64,000 bases of DNA from Sphingobium cyanobacteriorum (GTDB lineage Bacteria; Pseudomonadota; Alphaproteobacteria; Sphingomonadales; Sphingomonadaceae). The translations under genes were made by a program, and so were the position numbers. The DNA is taken from the NCBI RefSeq assembly GCF_030580935.1, contig NZ_JAUQOM010000001.1:310001-374000 (forward strand), written 5' to 3'. This document shows, piece after piece, positions 9,041 through 17,543 of the stretch; position 1 is the stretch's first letter, and every line of letters starts with the position of its first letter. The notes under the pieces were generated by a model, which was given only the letters and a program-made list of their open reading frames with translations, did not search any database and was not told the origin of the DNA.

Positions 9041-9265
9041 ATGGCACGCCCGTTTTTCCGCCGCCGCAAAAGCTGCCCCTTCGCCGCCAAGGATGCGCCG
9101 AAGATTGATTATAAGGACGTCCGTCTGCTCCAGGGCTTCGTGTCCGAGCGCGGCAAGATCGTCCCCAGCCGTATCACGGCCGTTTCGGCCAAGAAGCAGC
9201 GCGAACTGGCCCAGGCCATCAAGCGCGCCCGTCACCTGGGCCTGCTGCCCTACATCGTAAAGTAA
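9041..9265 (+). CDS. rpsR: 30S ribosomal protein S18
   Basis: The 74-residue basic protein has the N-terminal [14 protein letters not shown] and the conserved KIDYKDV...[18 protein letters not shown] core of S18. It forms a heterodimer with S6 on the platform of the small subunit. It follows rpsF by 13 bases, with AAGGAGATCTGAAAC as ribosome site, and lies just before rplI, the standard order of the operon. Confidence 0.98.
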   Translation: MARPFFRRRKSCPFAAKDAPKIDYKDVRLLQGFVSERGKIVPSRITAVSAKKQRELAQAIKRARHLGLLPYIVK

Positions 9266-9277
9266 GGGAGTAACCCC

Positions 9278-9877
9278 ATGGAAATCATCCTGCTCGAACG
9301 TATCGAGAAGCTGGGCGCCATCGGCGACATCGTCACCGTGAAGGACGGCTATGCCCGTAACTTCCTGCTGCCCAACAAGAAGGCCCTTCGTTCGAACAAT
9401 GCGAACAAGAAGGTTTTCGAAGCCAACCGCGCCAAGATCGAGGCCGACAACGCCGCCCGTCGCACGGACGCCGAACAGGCTGCCGAAGGCGTCAACGGCA
9501 AGCAGATCGTCCTGATCCGCCAGTCGTCCAACGCCGGCCAGCTTTATGGTTCGGTTGCCGTGCGCGACATCGTCGATGCGCTGCACGCCGATGGCGTCAC
9601 CAATGTCACCAAGGCAATGGTCGTGCTGGAACGCCCGATCAAGACCCTGGGCGTGTTCGACGTCAAGGTCGCGCTGCACCCCGAAGTCGCCGTGACGATC
9701 ACCGTCAACGTCGCCCGTTCGCCGGAAGAAGCCGAGCTTCAGTCGCAGGGCGTGGACGTGATGGCCGACCTGTTCGAAAAGGACGAGAGCGGCTTCACCG
9801 AAGACTATGATCCCAATGCCGAGCCGGGCGAAATCGCTTCGGCCGCCAGCGACGAAGAAGAAGCCGAACAGGCCTGA
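9278..9877 (+). CDS. rplI: 50S ribosomal protein L9
   Basis: L9 binds domain V of 23S rRNA and helps maintain reading frame. The N-terminal domain has the signature (G.IV.VKDGYARNFLLP.KKA), followed by the long connecting helix and the C-terminal domain. At 199 residues it is about 50 longer than E. coli L9 because of an acidic tail (EDYDPNAEPGEIASAASDEEE), common in sphingomonads. It is third in the operon and is followed at once by a strong terminator. Confidence 0.97.
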   Translation: MEIILLERIEKLGAIGDIVTVKDGYARNFLLPNKKALRSNNANKKVFEANRAKIEADNAARRTDAEQAAEGVNGKQIVLIRQSSNAGQLYGSVAVRDIVDALHADGVTNVTKAMVVLERPIKTLGVFDVKVALHPEVAVTITVNVARSPEEAELQSQGVDVMADLFEKDESGFTEDYDPNAEPGEIASAASDEEEAEQA

Positions 9878-9901
9878 TTTCTTCCGAATGGATCGAACGA
9901 G

Positions 9902-9930
9902 AAAGCCGCCCCGCAACGGGCGGCTTTTTT
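9902..9930 (+). terminator. Rho-independent terminator of the rpsF-rpsR-rplI operon
   Basis: AAAGCCGCCC pairs perfectly with GGGCGGCTTT around a CGCAAC loop, and the 3' arm runs into six T residues. It lies 25 bases after the rplI stop and is the clearest intrinsic terminator in the window. Confidence 0.93.
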
Positions 9931-9967
9931 GTTGGCGATGGCAGATTGGGCAAAGCGGATACGGACA

Positions 9968-10060
9968 TCCTCCCATGGCAGGAGAGGTGGCTGGCCGGAG
10001 GCCGGACGGAGGGGTGTTGCCCTCTATCGGTGGGGGACGCCCCCTCCGTCCTCTCACCCC
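9968..10060. repeat. Intergenic repeat, family 2
   Basis: The element contains the inverted pair GGACGGAGGGG (10004-10014) and CCCCTCCGTCC (10041-10051). Its left border, CCTCCCATGGCAGGAGAGG, is partly self-complementary. It fills most of the 230-base gap between the ribosomal operon terminator and the esterase gene. Its composition and layout match dispersed sphingomonad repeats; no gene is seen in the gap. Confidence 0.6.
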
Positions 10061-10160
10061 AGAAGAAATGCTGCACTGCGGGATCGTTGCATCAGGCGAC
10101 CCGTTATGATGGTCTGGCGTACAGGTTCGCCGACGACCGTTCGCCAGCAAGGGGCATGAG

Positions 10161-11231
10161 ATGAAAAATCCGTTCGCATCGACGATGAAGGCCGCGCGCC
10201 TGATGCGCAAGGGCCGTGCACTGTCGGCGGCGCTGGTCATGCAACGCGCCCTCATGACGCCAGCCAAGCCCGCCAAGAAGGCGGCCGCACGCAAGAGCGC
10301 CACTGCCAAGCCGGCCAGGCCTGCCGCGCCCGCGCTGCCGCCCCGCCCCCTGCCCGGCAGTTTCATCGACGGCATGTTCGACAGCAAGCATGGCGCACTG
10401 CGCTATAAACTCTACACCCCTACCGGATCGGCGCGCCGCCGCCTGCCCCTCGTCGTGATGTTGCATGGCTGTTCCCAGACGGCCGGGGATTTCGCGGCAG
10501 GAACCGGCATGAACCGCCTCGCCGATGAATTGGGCGTCATCATCCTGTATCCCGAACAGTCGGGATCGGCCAATGTCGCGCGCTGCTGGAACTGGCACCA
10601 GCCCCATAATCAGGTGCGCGGACGCGGCGAACCGGCGATGATCGCGGACCTGACGCGCCATGCGATCCTGCTGGGCCGGGCCGATCCGGCGCGGGTCTAT
10701 ATTGCCGGCATGTCCGCCGGCGGGGTCGCCGCCGCGATCATCGCTGCGGCCTATCCCTCGCTGTTCGTGGCCGTGGGCGTCCATTCGGGCCTCAGTTGCG
10801 GAGCGATCGACAGCCTGGGCGACGCGCTGGCCGCGATGCGCGGCCGCCCGCAAGCGCTCCCGTCGACGGCCCGCGTCACCCGCCCCCGGCCGACCATCCT
10901 GTTCCATGGCGATGCCGACAAGGTCGTGCATCCATCCAATGCGGACGGGTTTCGCGCGCTGCTGGAACGGTCGACCGCCGGGCCGATCGTCAGCCAGACG
11001 CGGCAGGGGCAGAGCGCGGGCGGGCGACATTATACCCGCACCGAACATCGCACCGCCCAGGGCGAGGTGATGCTGGAAAGCTGGACCATCCATGGCAGCG
11101 GCCATGCCTGGTCGGGCGGCCTGCGCTCGGCCTCCTATACCGATCCCGCCGGGCCGGATGCGTCGCGCGCAATGCTGCGCTTCTTCCTGGCGCGCCGGGG
11201 CAAGCCCCCGCGCCCGAAAGCCAGCGCCTGA
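10161..11231 (+). CDS. PHB-depolymerase-family esterase (LpqC-like)
   Basis: This alpha/beta hydrolase belongs to the short-chain PHA depolymerase/esterase group. Visible elements are LHGCSQTAGDF (oxyanion region), the nucleophile elbow GMSAGG with Ser185, an acid in HGDADKVV and the histidine in HGSGHAWSGG. No signal peptide is present. Residues 1-62 are instead a Lys/Ala/Pro-rich extension (AKPAKKAAARKSATAKPARP) like those on proteins that bind nucleic acid or PHB granules. It is therefore probably cytoplasmic, acting on PHB granules or on other short acyl esters. Start ATG follows AAGGGGCATGAG. It could also be a plain carboxylesterase. Confidence 0.83.
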   Translation: MKNPFASTMKAARLMRKGRALSAALVMQRALMTPAKPAKKAAARKSATAKPARPAAPALPPRPLPGSFIDGMFDSKHGALRYKLYTPTGSARRRLPLVVMLHGCSQTAGDFAAGTGMNRLADELGVIILYPEQSGSANVARCWNWHQPHNQVRGRGEPAMIADLTRHAILLGRADPARVYIAGMSAGGVAAAIIAAAYPSLFVAVGVHSGLSCGAIDSLGDALAAMRGRPQALPSTARVTRPRPTILFHGDADKVVHPSNADGFRALLERSTAGPIVSQTRQGQSAGGRHYTRTEHRTAQGEVMLESWTIHGSGHAWSGGLRSASYTDPAGPDASRAMLRFFLARRGKPPRPKASA

Positions 11232-11271
11232 TATCGGAACGATTTCGTCACGATCGCGCGGAACGGTGATC

Positions 11272-11625
11272 ATGGCTGCGCGTTCGACCGTGATGAAAGA
11301 CCGCGCCCTGATCGAAAAACTGGCCCGCCACCTGGCAAGGGGGGCGCCGGACGCCTGGCCCGAACGGGTCGAGGATGCCGCCAGCATCCTTGCGCTGATG
11401 AAGGAACCCGATGGCGCGATGCGCGCGGCGGGCGACACGGCGACATGGGGCGCGATGATCGACGCGGCGCTGCGCGAACGCTGGTCCTTGCCCCGGCCGT
11501 CGGGCACGGAGGCGGCGGCCGATGGCGCGGACGAGGAAGGCGAGATCCGCCTGCCGCGCGAGGCCGTGGGCCATGACCGCGCCGATTGGGTGCATCTGCA
11601 TCATGGGCAGGAGAAACCGGCATGA
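11272..11625 (+). CDS. Hypothetical protein, 117 residues
   Basis: I do not recognise a named family. The product is soluble and charged, with an alpha-helical N-terminal part (DRALIEKLARHLARG...WPERVEDAASILALMKEPDGAMR) and an acidic middle (ADGADEEGEIRLP). The start at 11272 or 11293 is uncertain because both are ATG in frame. The stop overlaps the start of the next small gene (ATGA), so the two are co-translated and probably act together. Codon use is like the neighbours. Confidence 0.6.
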   Translation: MAARSTVMKDRALIEKLARHLARGAPDAWPERVEDAASILALMKEPDGAMRAAGDTATWGAMIDAALRERWSLPRPSGTEAAADGADEEGEIRLPREAVGHDRADWVHLHHGQEKPA

Positions 11626-11855
11626 AGGGATTGTTGAAACTCGCGATCGTCACCGGCCTTGGCGCGATCGCGGTCAAGGGCGCGATCAAGGGCTGGCGCG
11701 AATGGATGGGTGACGACATGCAGCCGGCCCACCCGGCCGACAGCTTCATCCGCGACGCCGGCCCGCAACAGGGCATCGCGCCGCAGGACTGGGACAAGGT
11801 CGACGAACAATCCGATGAAAGCTTCCCGGCCAGCGATCCGCCGGGCAATTACTAA
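11622..11855 (+). CDS. Small protein with N-terminal hydrophobic helix and DESFPASDPP tail
   Basis: The 77-residue product begins with one hydrophobic helix (LLKLAIVTGLGAIAVKGAIKG) and ends in DEQSDESFPASDPPGNY. The ESFPASDPP tail recurs at the C-terminus of many short uncharacterised alphaproteobacterial proteins. It starts at the ATGA overlap with the preceding gene. Function unknown; a membrane-associated small stress protein is possible but not shown. Confidence 0.65.
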   Translation: MKGLLKLAIVTGLGAIAVKGAIKGWREWMGDDMQPAHPADSFIRDAGPQQGIAPQDWDKVDEQSDESFPASDPPGNY

Positions 11856-11966
11856 AGGCTACTAAAGGCCAATTACTGACAATCGCGGTTCCTTGCCCCG
11901 TCCGTGCCGCCCCTCTATGAGGCGCAGCCGAGGGCGTTATCGCCTGCAACAGGGGAATGAAAATCT

Positions 11967-12902
11967 ATGCCTTCGGGTCTGATCGCGCTGCTCGATGACG
12001 TGGCGGGCATCGCCAAGCTGACGGCGACTTCGCTGGACGATGTCGCCGCCGCCGCCGGCAAGGCCGGGACCAAGGCCGCCGGCGTGGTGATCGATGACGC
12101 CGCCGTGACGCCCAAATATGTCATGGGCCTGACCCCGGACCGCGAATTGCCGATCATCTGGAAGATCGCCAAGGGATCGCTGCGCAACAAGCTGCTCTTC
12201 CTGCTACCGGCCGCCTTGCTGATGAGCGCCTTTGCGCCCTGGCTGCTGCCGCCGCTGCTGATGCTGGGCGGGGCCTTTCTGTGTTTCGAGGCGGTCGAAA
12301 AGCTGCTGGAGGCCTTCGCCGGCGGCCATGACCTGGCCGAAGAAGCCATCGAGACGCATAGTTCGGCCGAACTGGAAAACCGGAAAGTGGCGAGCGCGAT
12401 CCGCACCGACTTCATCCTGTCGGGTGAGATCATGGCCATATCGCTGGGCACGGTGGCGGGCGAGCCGGTGTGGGAACAGGCAATCATCCTGGTCGTCGTC
12501 GCCATCCTGATCACGGCGGGCGTCTATGGCGTTGTCGGCCTGATCGTGAAGATGGACGATATCGGCCTGCATCTCGCGAAAAAGGATGGTGCGGGCACGC
12601 GGGTTATGGGCCGGGCCCTGGTGAAGGCGATGCCGGTGCTGATGGCGATCCTGTCGGTGGTCGGCACCGCCGCGATGCTGTGGGTCGGCGGCGGGCTGAT
12701 CGTCCACGGCCTGCATGAATTTCATGTCGAGCCGATCCCCGGCGCGATCGACCATCTGGCGCAGGGCGCGGCGCAGGCCGTTCCCGCCCTTGGCGGCTTC
12801 CTGCACTGGCTGGTGACGGCGGTGGGCGGCGCGATCGTCGGGCTGGTGGTTGGCGGGGTGATCGTCGGCGCGCTGCATCTGTTGCCCTGGAAGAAACATT
12901 GA
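11967..12902 (+). CDS. DUF808 inner-membrane protein (YedI-like)
   Basis: The 311-residue membrane protein starts with the family hallmark MPSGLIALLDDVAGIAKL...SLDDVAAAAGKAGTKAAGVVIDDAAVTP. It then has five or six hydrophobic segments and the conserved YVMGLTPDRELPIIWKIAKGSLRNKL block. E. coli YedI belongs to this family; its role is unknown. It stands alone, with its own upstream gap of about 110 bases and a palindromic repeat immediately downstream. Confidence 0.88.
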   Translation: MPSGLIALLDDVAGIAKLTATSLDDVAAAAGKAGTKAAGVVIDDAAVTPKYVMGLTPDRELPIIWKIAKGSLRNKLLFLLPAALLMSAFAPWLLPPLLMLGGAFLCFEAVEKLLEAFAGGHDLAEEAIETHSSAELENRKVASAIRTDFILSGEIMAISLGTVAGEPVWEQAIILVVVAILITAGVYGVVGLIVKMDDIGLHLAKKDGAGTRVMGRALVKAMPVLMAILSVVGTAAMLWVGGGLIVHGLHEFHVEPIPGAIDHLAQGAAQAVPALGGFLHWLVTAVGGAIVGLVVGGVIVGALHLLPWKKH

Positions 12903-12917
12903 GCCATTTAGCATAGC

Positions 12918-12983
12918 GTGCTCCCGCACAGGCGGGAGCCCAGTTGAGACGTTCGAACTGGGTTCCCGCCTGTGCGGGAGCAT
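12918..12983. repeat. Long palindromic intergenic repeat (family 3)
   Basis: Two 28-base arms, reading CTCCCGCACAGGCGGGAGCC and its complement, with only two mismatches, flank a 10-base spacer. It ends 21 bases before the MATE start, and read through it encodes the filler peptide NWVPACAGA in front of that gene. A related half copy occurs after leuA. It could double as a terminator for the DUF808 gene. Confidence 0.85.
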
Positions 12984-13003
12984 GTGGTTTCAGGAATATC
13001 GTG

Positions 13004-14374
13004 ATGGCCCACCCCTCCCCCTGGCGCATCGAGGCCAGCGCGCTGATCGCGCTGGCGCTGCCGATGATCGCGGGCAATATCGCCTGGTCGGCGATCGCCG
13101 CGACCGATCTGCTGCTGCTCGGCCGCCGGGGCGCCGAAAGCGTGGCGGCCGGCGCGCTCGCTATCAACCTGTTCCACGCGCTGCTGATCTTCGGCATGGG
13201 CCTTGTCACCGCCGCCTCGCCGCTGATCGCCAGCGAACGCGGCCGTCGCCGCCACAGCGTGCGCGACGTGCGCCGCACGGTGCAGCAGACGCTGCGTGCC
13301 GCTCTGTTCTTTGTATTGCCCGCCTGGGCAATCCTTTGGCAATGCGAGGCGATCCTGCTCGCCATGGGGCAACAACCCGATCTGGCGCATGGGGCCGGTC
13401 AGTTGATGCGCGGGCTGCAATGGGCGCTGCTGCCCTTTCTCTGCTTCACCACGCTGCGCAACTTCATCGCCGCGCTGGAACGGCCGATCTGGGGCCTGCT
13501 GGTCATGCTGGTGGCGATCCCGCTCAATATAGTTGCGGGCTGGGCGCTGATCTTCGGCCATCTTGGCCTGCCGGCGCTTGGCCTGTTCGGTGCGGGCCTG
13601 GCCAGCAGCCTTTCCTCCAGCTTCCTGTTCCTGGGCCTGCTGGGGGTCATCCTGATCGACCGGCGTTTCCGCCGCTACAGCCTGATGGGCCGTTTCTGGA
13701 CCCGTGATCGCGAACGGCACCGGCAGGTCTGGGCACTTGGCCTGCCGATCGCCATTACGCTGGGGTTCGAAACGACCGTATTCAATGCCTCGGCTTTTCT
13801 GATGGGCCTGATCAACCGCGATTCGCTGGCCGCCCATGCCGTCGCGCTCCAGATTTCCGCGCTTGTATTCATGGTGCCGATGGGCATCGGTCAGGCCGCG
13901 ACGGTGCGCGTCGGCATCGCCTATGGACGCGGGGACCGGGCCGGTGTCGGCCGTGCCGGCTGGCTGGCACTGTTGATCGGCACCGGATTTGCCCTCTGTT
14001 CGGGCGCGTTGCTGATCCTGATGCCGCATATGCTGGTGTCGGCCTTCCTTGACCTTTCCGATCCGGCCAATGCCCGCACCATCCGCCTGGCCACCAGCTT
14101 CCTTGCGGTCGCGGCGCTGTTCCAGCTTGTCGATGCGGCGCAGGCCGTGGGCGCGGGCGTGCTGCGCGGGGTGCAGGATACGAAGATGCCGATGATCTTC
14201 GCCCTGATCGGCTATTGGGTCGTGGGGATCGGCGTCGGCACGCTGCTCGCCTTCCCGCTGGGGCTGGAGGGCGTCGGCATCTGGCTGGGGCTGGCCAGCG
14301 GCCTGGGCGCGGTCGCGCTGCTGCTCATCATCCGCTGGAGCCTGCGCGAACGGCTGGGGCTGCTGCCAGGCTGA
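13004..14374 (+). CDS. MATE-family efflux protein (NorM-like)
   Basis: This multidrug and toxin extrusion antiporter has about 12 transmembrane helices in two related halves (456 residues). The first half holds PMIAGNIAWSAIAATDLLLLGRRG and the second LPIAITLGFETTVFNASAFLMG, both at the expected MATE helix 1/helix 7 positions. It exports cationic drugs or metabolites in exchange for Na+ or H+. The start is put at ATG 13004; the open frame extends upstream only through the palindromic repeat, whose translation is not protein-like. Confidence 0.9.
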   Translation: MAHPSPWRIEASALIALALPMIAGNIAWSAIAATDLLLLGRRGAESVAAGALAINLFHALLIFGMGLVTAASPLIASERGRRRHSVRDVRRTVQQTLRAALFFVLPAWAILWQCEAILLAMGQQPDLAHGAGQLMRGLQWALLPFLCFTTLRNFIAALERPIWGLLVMLVAIPLNIVAGWALIFGHLGLPALGLFGAGLASSLSSSFLFLGLLGVILIDRRFRRYSLMGRFWTRDRERHRQVWALGLPIAITLGFETTVFNASAFLMGLINRDSLAAHAVALQISALVFMVPMGIGQAATVRVGIAYGRGDRAGVGRAGWLALLIGTGFALCSGALLILMPHMLVSAFLDLSDPANARTIRLATSFLAVAALFQLVDAAQAVGAGVLRGVQDTKMPMIFALIGYWVVGIGVGTLLAFPLGLEGVGIWLGLASGLGAVALLLIIRWSLRERLGLLPG

Positions 14375-14478
14375 CCCCTGATCCTGCCCATCATGTCGCA
14401 TCGGTTGCACGGCACAGCCATGGTGCGGCGCACAAAACAATTGAAAGAATCGCGAAAATCGGTCAGGGAAACGACATC

Positions 14479-14799
14479 ATGCAAGCCCCGACCGAGATTT
14501 TTGAAGCCATCGCGCTCCAGAAGTGCCTGAAGGTGACCTATAACAAGATGGTCGTCACCCTCGCCCCGCACATCCTGTACACCCGTCATGACGAATTGTT
14601 CATCGACGCCGTGACCACCGACCGCGACGGCCGCCCGCCGCGCGAATTGAAGCTGGGCACGTTCAAGCTGGTGGGGCTGTCCGACATTCGGGTGCTGGAT
14701 GAACCGTTCGAGGCGATGTACGGCCTCTATAATGACGGCGACGACAAATATAAGGGCGTGACCCTGTTCGCCGTGACGCCGGAGAGCCAGGCGGCCTGA
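14479..14799 (+). CDS. Small WYL-like domain protein
   Basis: The 106-residue cytoplasmic protein has the pattern LKVTYNKMVVTLAPHILYTRHDELFIDAVTT...GRPPRELKLGTFKLVGLSDIRVLD. It resembles a stand-alone WYL-type ligand-sensing domain (aromatic/charged strand, then LG.F.L..L). It lacks a DNA-binding domain. The start ATG follows GTCAGGGAAACGACATC. It ends just before a bidirectional terminator shared with the convergent ABC permease. The family assignment is tentative. Confidence 0.6.
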   Translation: MQAPTEIFEAIALQKCLKVTYNKMVVTLAPHILYTRHDELFIDAVTTDRDGRPPRELKLGTFKLVGLSDIRVLDEPFEAMYGLYNDGDDKYKGVTLFAVTPESQAA

Positions 14800-14828
14800 C
14801 GGGCACCGCCTGATGCACGCAACACGAT

Positions 14829-14851
14829 GGGCGGCCACCGGCCGCCCTTTT
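14829..14851. terminator. Terminator between convergent genes
   Basis: GGGCGGCC pairs with GGCCGCCC around an ACC loop and is followed by TTTT on the plus strand. The stop codon of the opposing ABC permease lies directly behind it, so it may act in both directions. Confidence 0.8.
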
Positions 14852-15621
14852 CATTTCTTCAGCCGATAGCCGGTCCTGAACATCCAGCCGATCACGCCGA
14901 TGCACACCGCCAGCATCCCCGCGACGAAGATCAGGCTGAATTCGATCCCCACATCGCCCTTGCCGAAGAAGGTCCAGCGAAAGCCGGAGATCAGATAGAC
15001 GATCGGGTTGAACAGCGTGATCGTGCGCCACGGCTCCGCGAGCATGTGCACGGAATAGAAGGCGCCGCCCAGGAAGGTCATGGGCATGATCAGCAGCAAG
15101 GGGATCACCTGCAACTGCTCGAAACTCTGCGCCCAGACCCCCAGAATGAAGCCGAACAGACAGAAACTGACCGCGATCAGCAGCATGAAACCGGCCATGG
15201 CCAACGGATGCGCGACCGGCACGTCGACGAACAGATGGGCGGTCAGGAAGATGATGATGCCCACGATCAGCGACTTGGTCGCCGCCGCACCGACATAGGC
15301 GATGACCGTTTCGGTCGCGGAAATGGGGGCGGATAAGAGTTCATAGATGGTGCCGGTGAATTTGGGCATGTAGATGCCGAAACTGGCGTTGAAGATGCTT
15401 TCGGTGAACATCGCCATCATGATGAGGCCCGGCACGATGAAGGCAGCATAGGGAATGCCTTCCACTTCCGTCATCCGCGACCCGATCGCCCCGCCGAACA
15501 CGACGAAATAGAGCGATGTGGTGATGACGGGCACCAGCAGTCCGGTCAGCCAGGTGCGGCGAAAGCGATGCAGTTCGAATTTGTAGATGGACGCGATGGC
15601 GCGAAAATTCTGGAGGCTCAT
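14851..15621 (-). CDS. ABC-2 type transporter permease
   Basis: The 256-residue integral membrane protein has six hydrophobic helices and the ABC-2 signature region near [18 protein letters not shown]. It resembles YadH/NodJ permeases. With the ATPase upstream it forms a two-gene exporter, the usual homodimeric layout, for lipid-linked or drug substrates that cannot be named. Its ATG overlaps the ATPase stop (ATGA). Confidence 0.9.
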   Translation of the reverse strand: MSLQNFRAIASIYKFELHRFRRTWLTGLLVPVITTSLYFVVFGGAIGSRMTEVEGIPYAAFIVPGLIMMAMFTESIFNASFGIYMPKFTGTIYELLSAPISATETVIAYVGAAATKSLIVGIIIFLTAHLFVDVPVAHPLAMAGFMLLIAVSFCLFGFILGVWAQSFEQLQVIPLLLIMPMTFLGGAFYSVHMLAEPWRTITLFNPIVYLISGFRWTFFGKGDVGIEFSLIFVAGMLAVCIGVIGWMFRTGYRLKK

Positions 15622-16550
15622 GCGGCCTTCTCCTGATGGACGAGGCTGACGAAGATATCCTCCAGGCTGCTCTGGCGGGTATTGAGATCCTTGTAGCCGA
15701 TGCCCAGGTCGCCCAGCTTGCGCAGCAGCGACGACACGCCGGTCCGATCCGCCTGGGTATCGAAAATATATTCGATCTCATGCCCGTCGGCGCCCAGCGT
15801 CACGTTCCATTCGGCCAGGTCCGGCGGCACCGCGCCGATCGGATCGGCCAGCACCACGGTCAGCGTCTTCTTGCCCAGCTTCTTCATCAGGGCGGTCTTG
15901 TCCTCGACCAGCATCAGTTCGCCCTTGTTGATCACGCCCACCCGGTCGGCCATTTCCTCGGCCTCCTCGATATAATGGGTCGTCAGGATGATGGTAACGC
16001 CCGTCTGGCGCAGTTCGCCGATCAGTTTCCACATGTCGCGGCGCAGTTCCACGTCAACGCCCGCGGTCGGCTCGTCCAGGAACAGCACGCGCGGTTCATG
16101 GCTCAGCGCCTTGGCGATCATCACGCGCCGCTTCATCCCGCCCGACAATTCCAGGATCTTGGCGTGTCGCTTGTCCCAGAGCGACAGGTCGCGCAGCACC
16201 TTTTCGATATGCGCGTCGTTGCGCGGCTTGCCGAACAGCCCCCGGCTCAGGCTGACCGTGTCGATGACCCGTTCAAACTGGTCGGTGCTCAGTTCCTGCG
16301 GAACCAGGCCGATCGCACTGCGCGCGCCACGATAATCGCGCACGATATCATGGCCCGCCACCGTGACGCGCCCCCCGCTCGCCCGCGCGATGCCGCAGAT
16401 GATCGAGATCATCGTCGTCTTGCCCGCGCCATTCGGCCCCAGCAGCGCGAAAATTTCGCCTTCCTCGATATGCAGGTCGACGCCCTTGAGCGCCGTGAAG
16501 CCCGACGGATAGATTTTCGTCAGGCCGTCAATTTCAATGATGGATGCCAT
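15618..16550 (-). CDS. ABC-2 exporter ATP-binding protein (YadG/NodI-like)
   Basis: The 310-residue ATPase has Walker [10 protein letters not shown], signature LSGGMKRR, Walker [13 protein letters not shown] and the switch histidine in [13 protein letters not shown]-terminal extension of about 90 residues ([20 protein letters not shown]...) is typical of the CcmA/NodI/YadG branch. It is first in a two-gene operon with the ABC-2 permease. Confidence 0.92.
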   Translation of the reverse strand: MASIIEIDGLTKIYPSGFTALKGVDLHIEEGEIFALLGPNGAGKTTMISIICGIARASGGRVTVAGHDIVRDYRGARSAIGLVPQELSTDQFERVIDTVSLSRGLFGKPRNDAHIEKVLRDLSLWDKRHAKILELSGGMKRRVMIAKALSHEPRVLFLDEPTAGVDVELRRDMWKLIGELRQTGVTIILTTHYIEEAEEMADRVGVINKGELMLVEDKTALMKKLGKKTLTVVLADPIGAVPPDLAEWNVTLGADGHEIEYIFDTQADRTGVSSLLRKLGDLGIGYKDLNTRQSSLEDIFVSLVHQEKAA

Positions 16551-16612
16551 GGATGGCCCTCTGCCCCTTGTCGCGTTGCAGCGAAGATAGGGGACAGATT
16601 GTGAAGCGCAAC

Positions 16613-17242
16613 CTATTCGCCGCGACGGGAGAATCGAAAGACGGTTGCGGGCGGAAAGTTGCGTACCGTCTGCCCGGCACGCACCACATCGAGGTCGAGC
16701 GCGTCGAGAATTTCGCGGCTGACCGGCGGGCGCATCGAATAGGTGAACTGCACGAAACTGCCGCCCGGTTTCAACATGCGGAAGGATTCGGTCAGGATGT
16801 CCGCATGCATATGCCGGTCCATCGCCAGCAGCGGCAGACCGCTCACCACCGTCTGATAATCGCCGGGCGCGCCGGCGGTCGCGGTCGACACGATCTGGGC
16901 CGGGGTTTCCAGCACGGAGACATGGGGGAAGTGCCGGCGCAGCCCGCGCGCGAAGGCGGGGTTGATCTCCACCACTTCCAGCTTTTCCGGCGGCAGGCCG
17001 GTTTCCAGGATCGCGCGGGTGAACACCCCGGTGCCACCGCCCAGTTCCAGCACGCGCCCTTCCTGCGGATCGATCTGCGCCACCATGATGCGGGCCAGAT
17101 AGCGACTGGACGGCACGACCGATGCGGTCTGGCGCGGCTTCTTCACCCAGGCGGCCAGGAAGTCGAGATATTCGGTCGCGCGCGCGCGAAACTCGCCATT
17201 GGGCAGGGCTATGGCCCGACTGCGCTTGGGCTTATGCTGCAT
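16613..17242 (-). CDS. Class I SAM methyltransferase, PmtA-like
   Basis: The 209-residue enzyme has the SAM-binding glycine loop [16 protein letters not shown], preceded by [15 protein letters not shown]. That combination is typical of bacterial phospholipid N-methyltransferases (PmtA of Rhodobacter type) and related rRNA-dimethylase-like proteins. PmtA converts phosphatidylethanolamine to phosphatidylcholine at the membrane face. The conserved PLL segment after motif III ([11 protein letters not shown]) is present. An alternative is a general small-molecule methyltransferase; the lipid role is inferred from similarity only. Confidence 0.75.
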   Translation of the reverse strand: MQHKPKRSRAIALPNGEFRARATEYLDFLAAWVKKPRQTASVVPSSRYLARIMVAQIDPQEGRVLELGGGTGVFTRAILETGLPPEKLEVVEINPAFARGLRRHFPHVSVLETPAQIVSTATAGAPGDYQTVVSGLPLLAMDRHMHADILTESFRMLKPGGSFVQFTYSMRPPVSREILDALDLDVVRAGQTVRNFPPATVFRFSRRGE

Positions 17243-17543
17243 GTGCGGGATAGGACCGGCTTATCATCGCGACTCCCTTAGCGATGTGAACGGGCCACGT
17301 CGATTGACTTTAGCGTCTGCCGGGATTCGGACAGAAACGTTTCGACGGACGCCCCGCCGGCGAAGATCGCGCCGGATTGCCTGGGCAAGCGGCGCGATCC
17401 CGGACGTTGCGGGGAAATAATCGGCTTGTCATGAAAGGCGGTGCTGGGGATTGCCCGCACCGGGCACCCCCCTCCATTACGGGCTGCATGATCCGCCATC
17501 ACAGCCGGGGTTGAACAGAGTCTCCAGCACCCGACAACCGCCC
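17243..17543. other. Intergenic gap between methyltransferase and the glycoside island
   Basis: About 300 bases with no convincing gene. A 74-codon frame on the minus strand has a start but no ribosome site and no recognisable product. The gap marks the left border of the accessory island; no att-like repeat or tRNA is present in it. Confidence 0.5.

Noticed and set aside
12908..14440. Open frame of about 510 codons opposite the MATE gene
   Set aside because: Low-complexity Gln/Arg/Asp-rich translation without motifs; shadow of the MATE gene.
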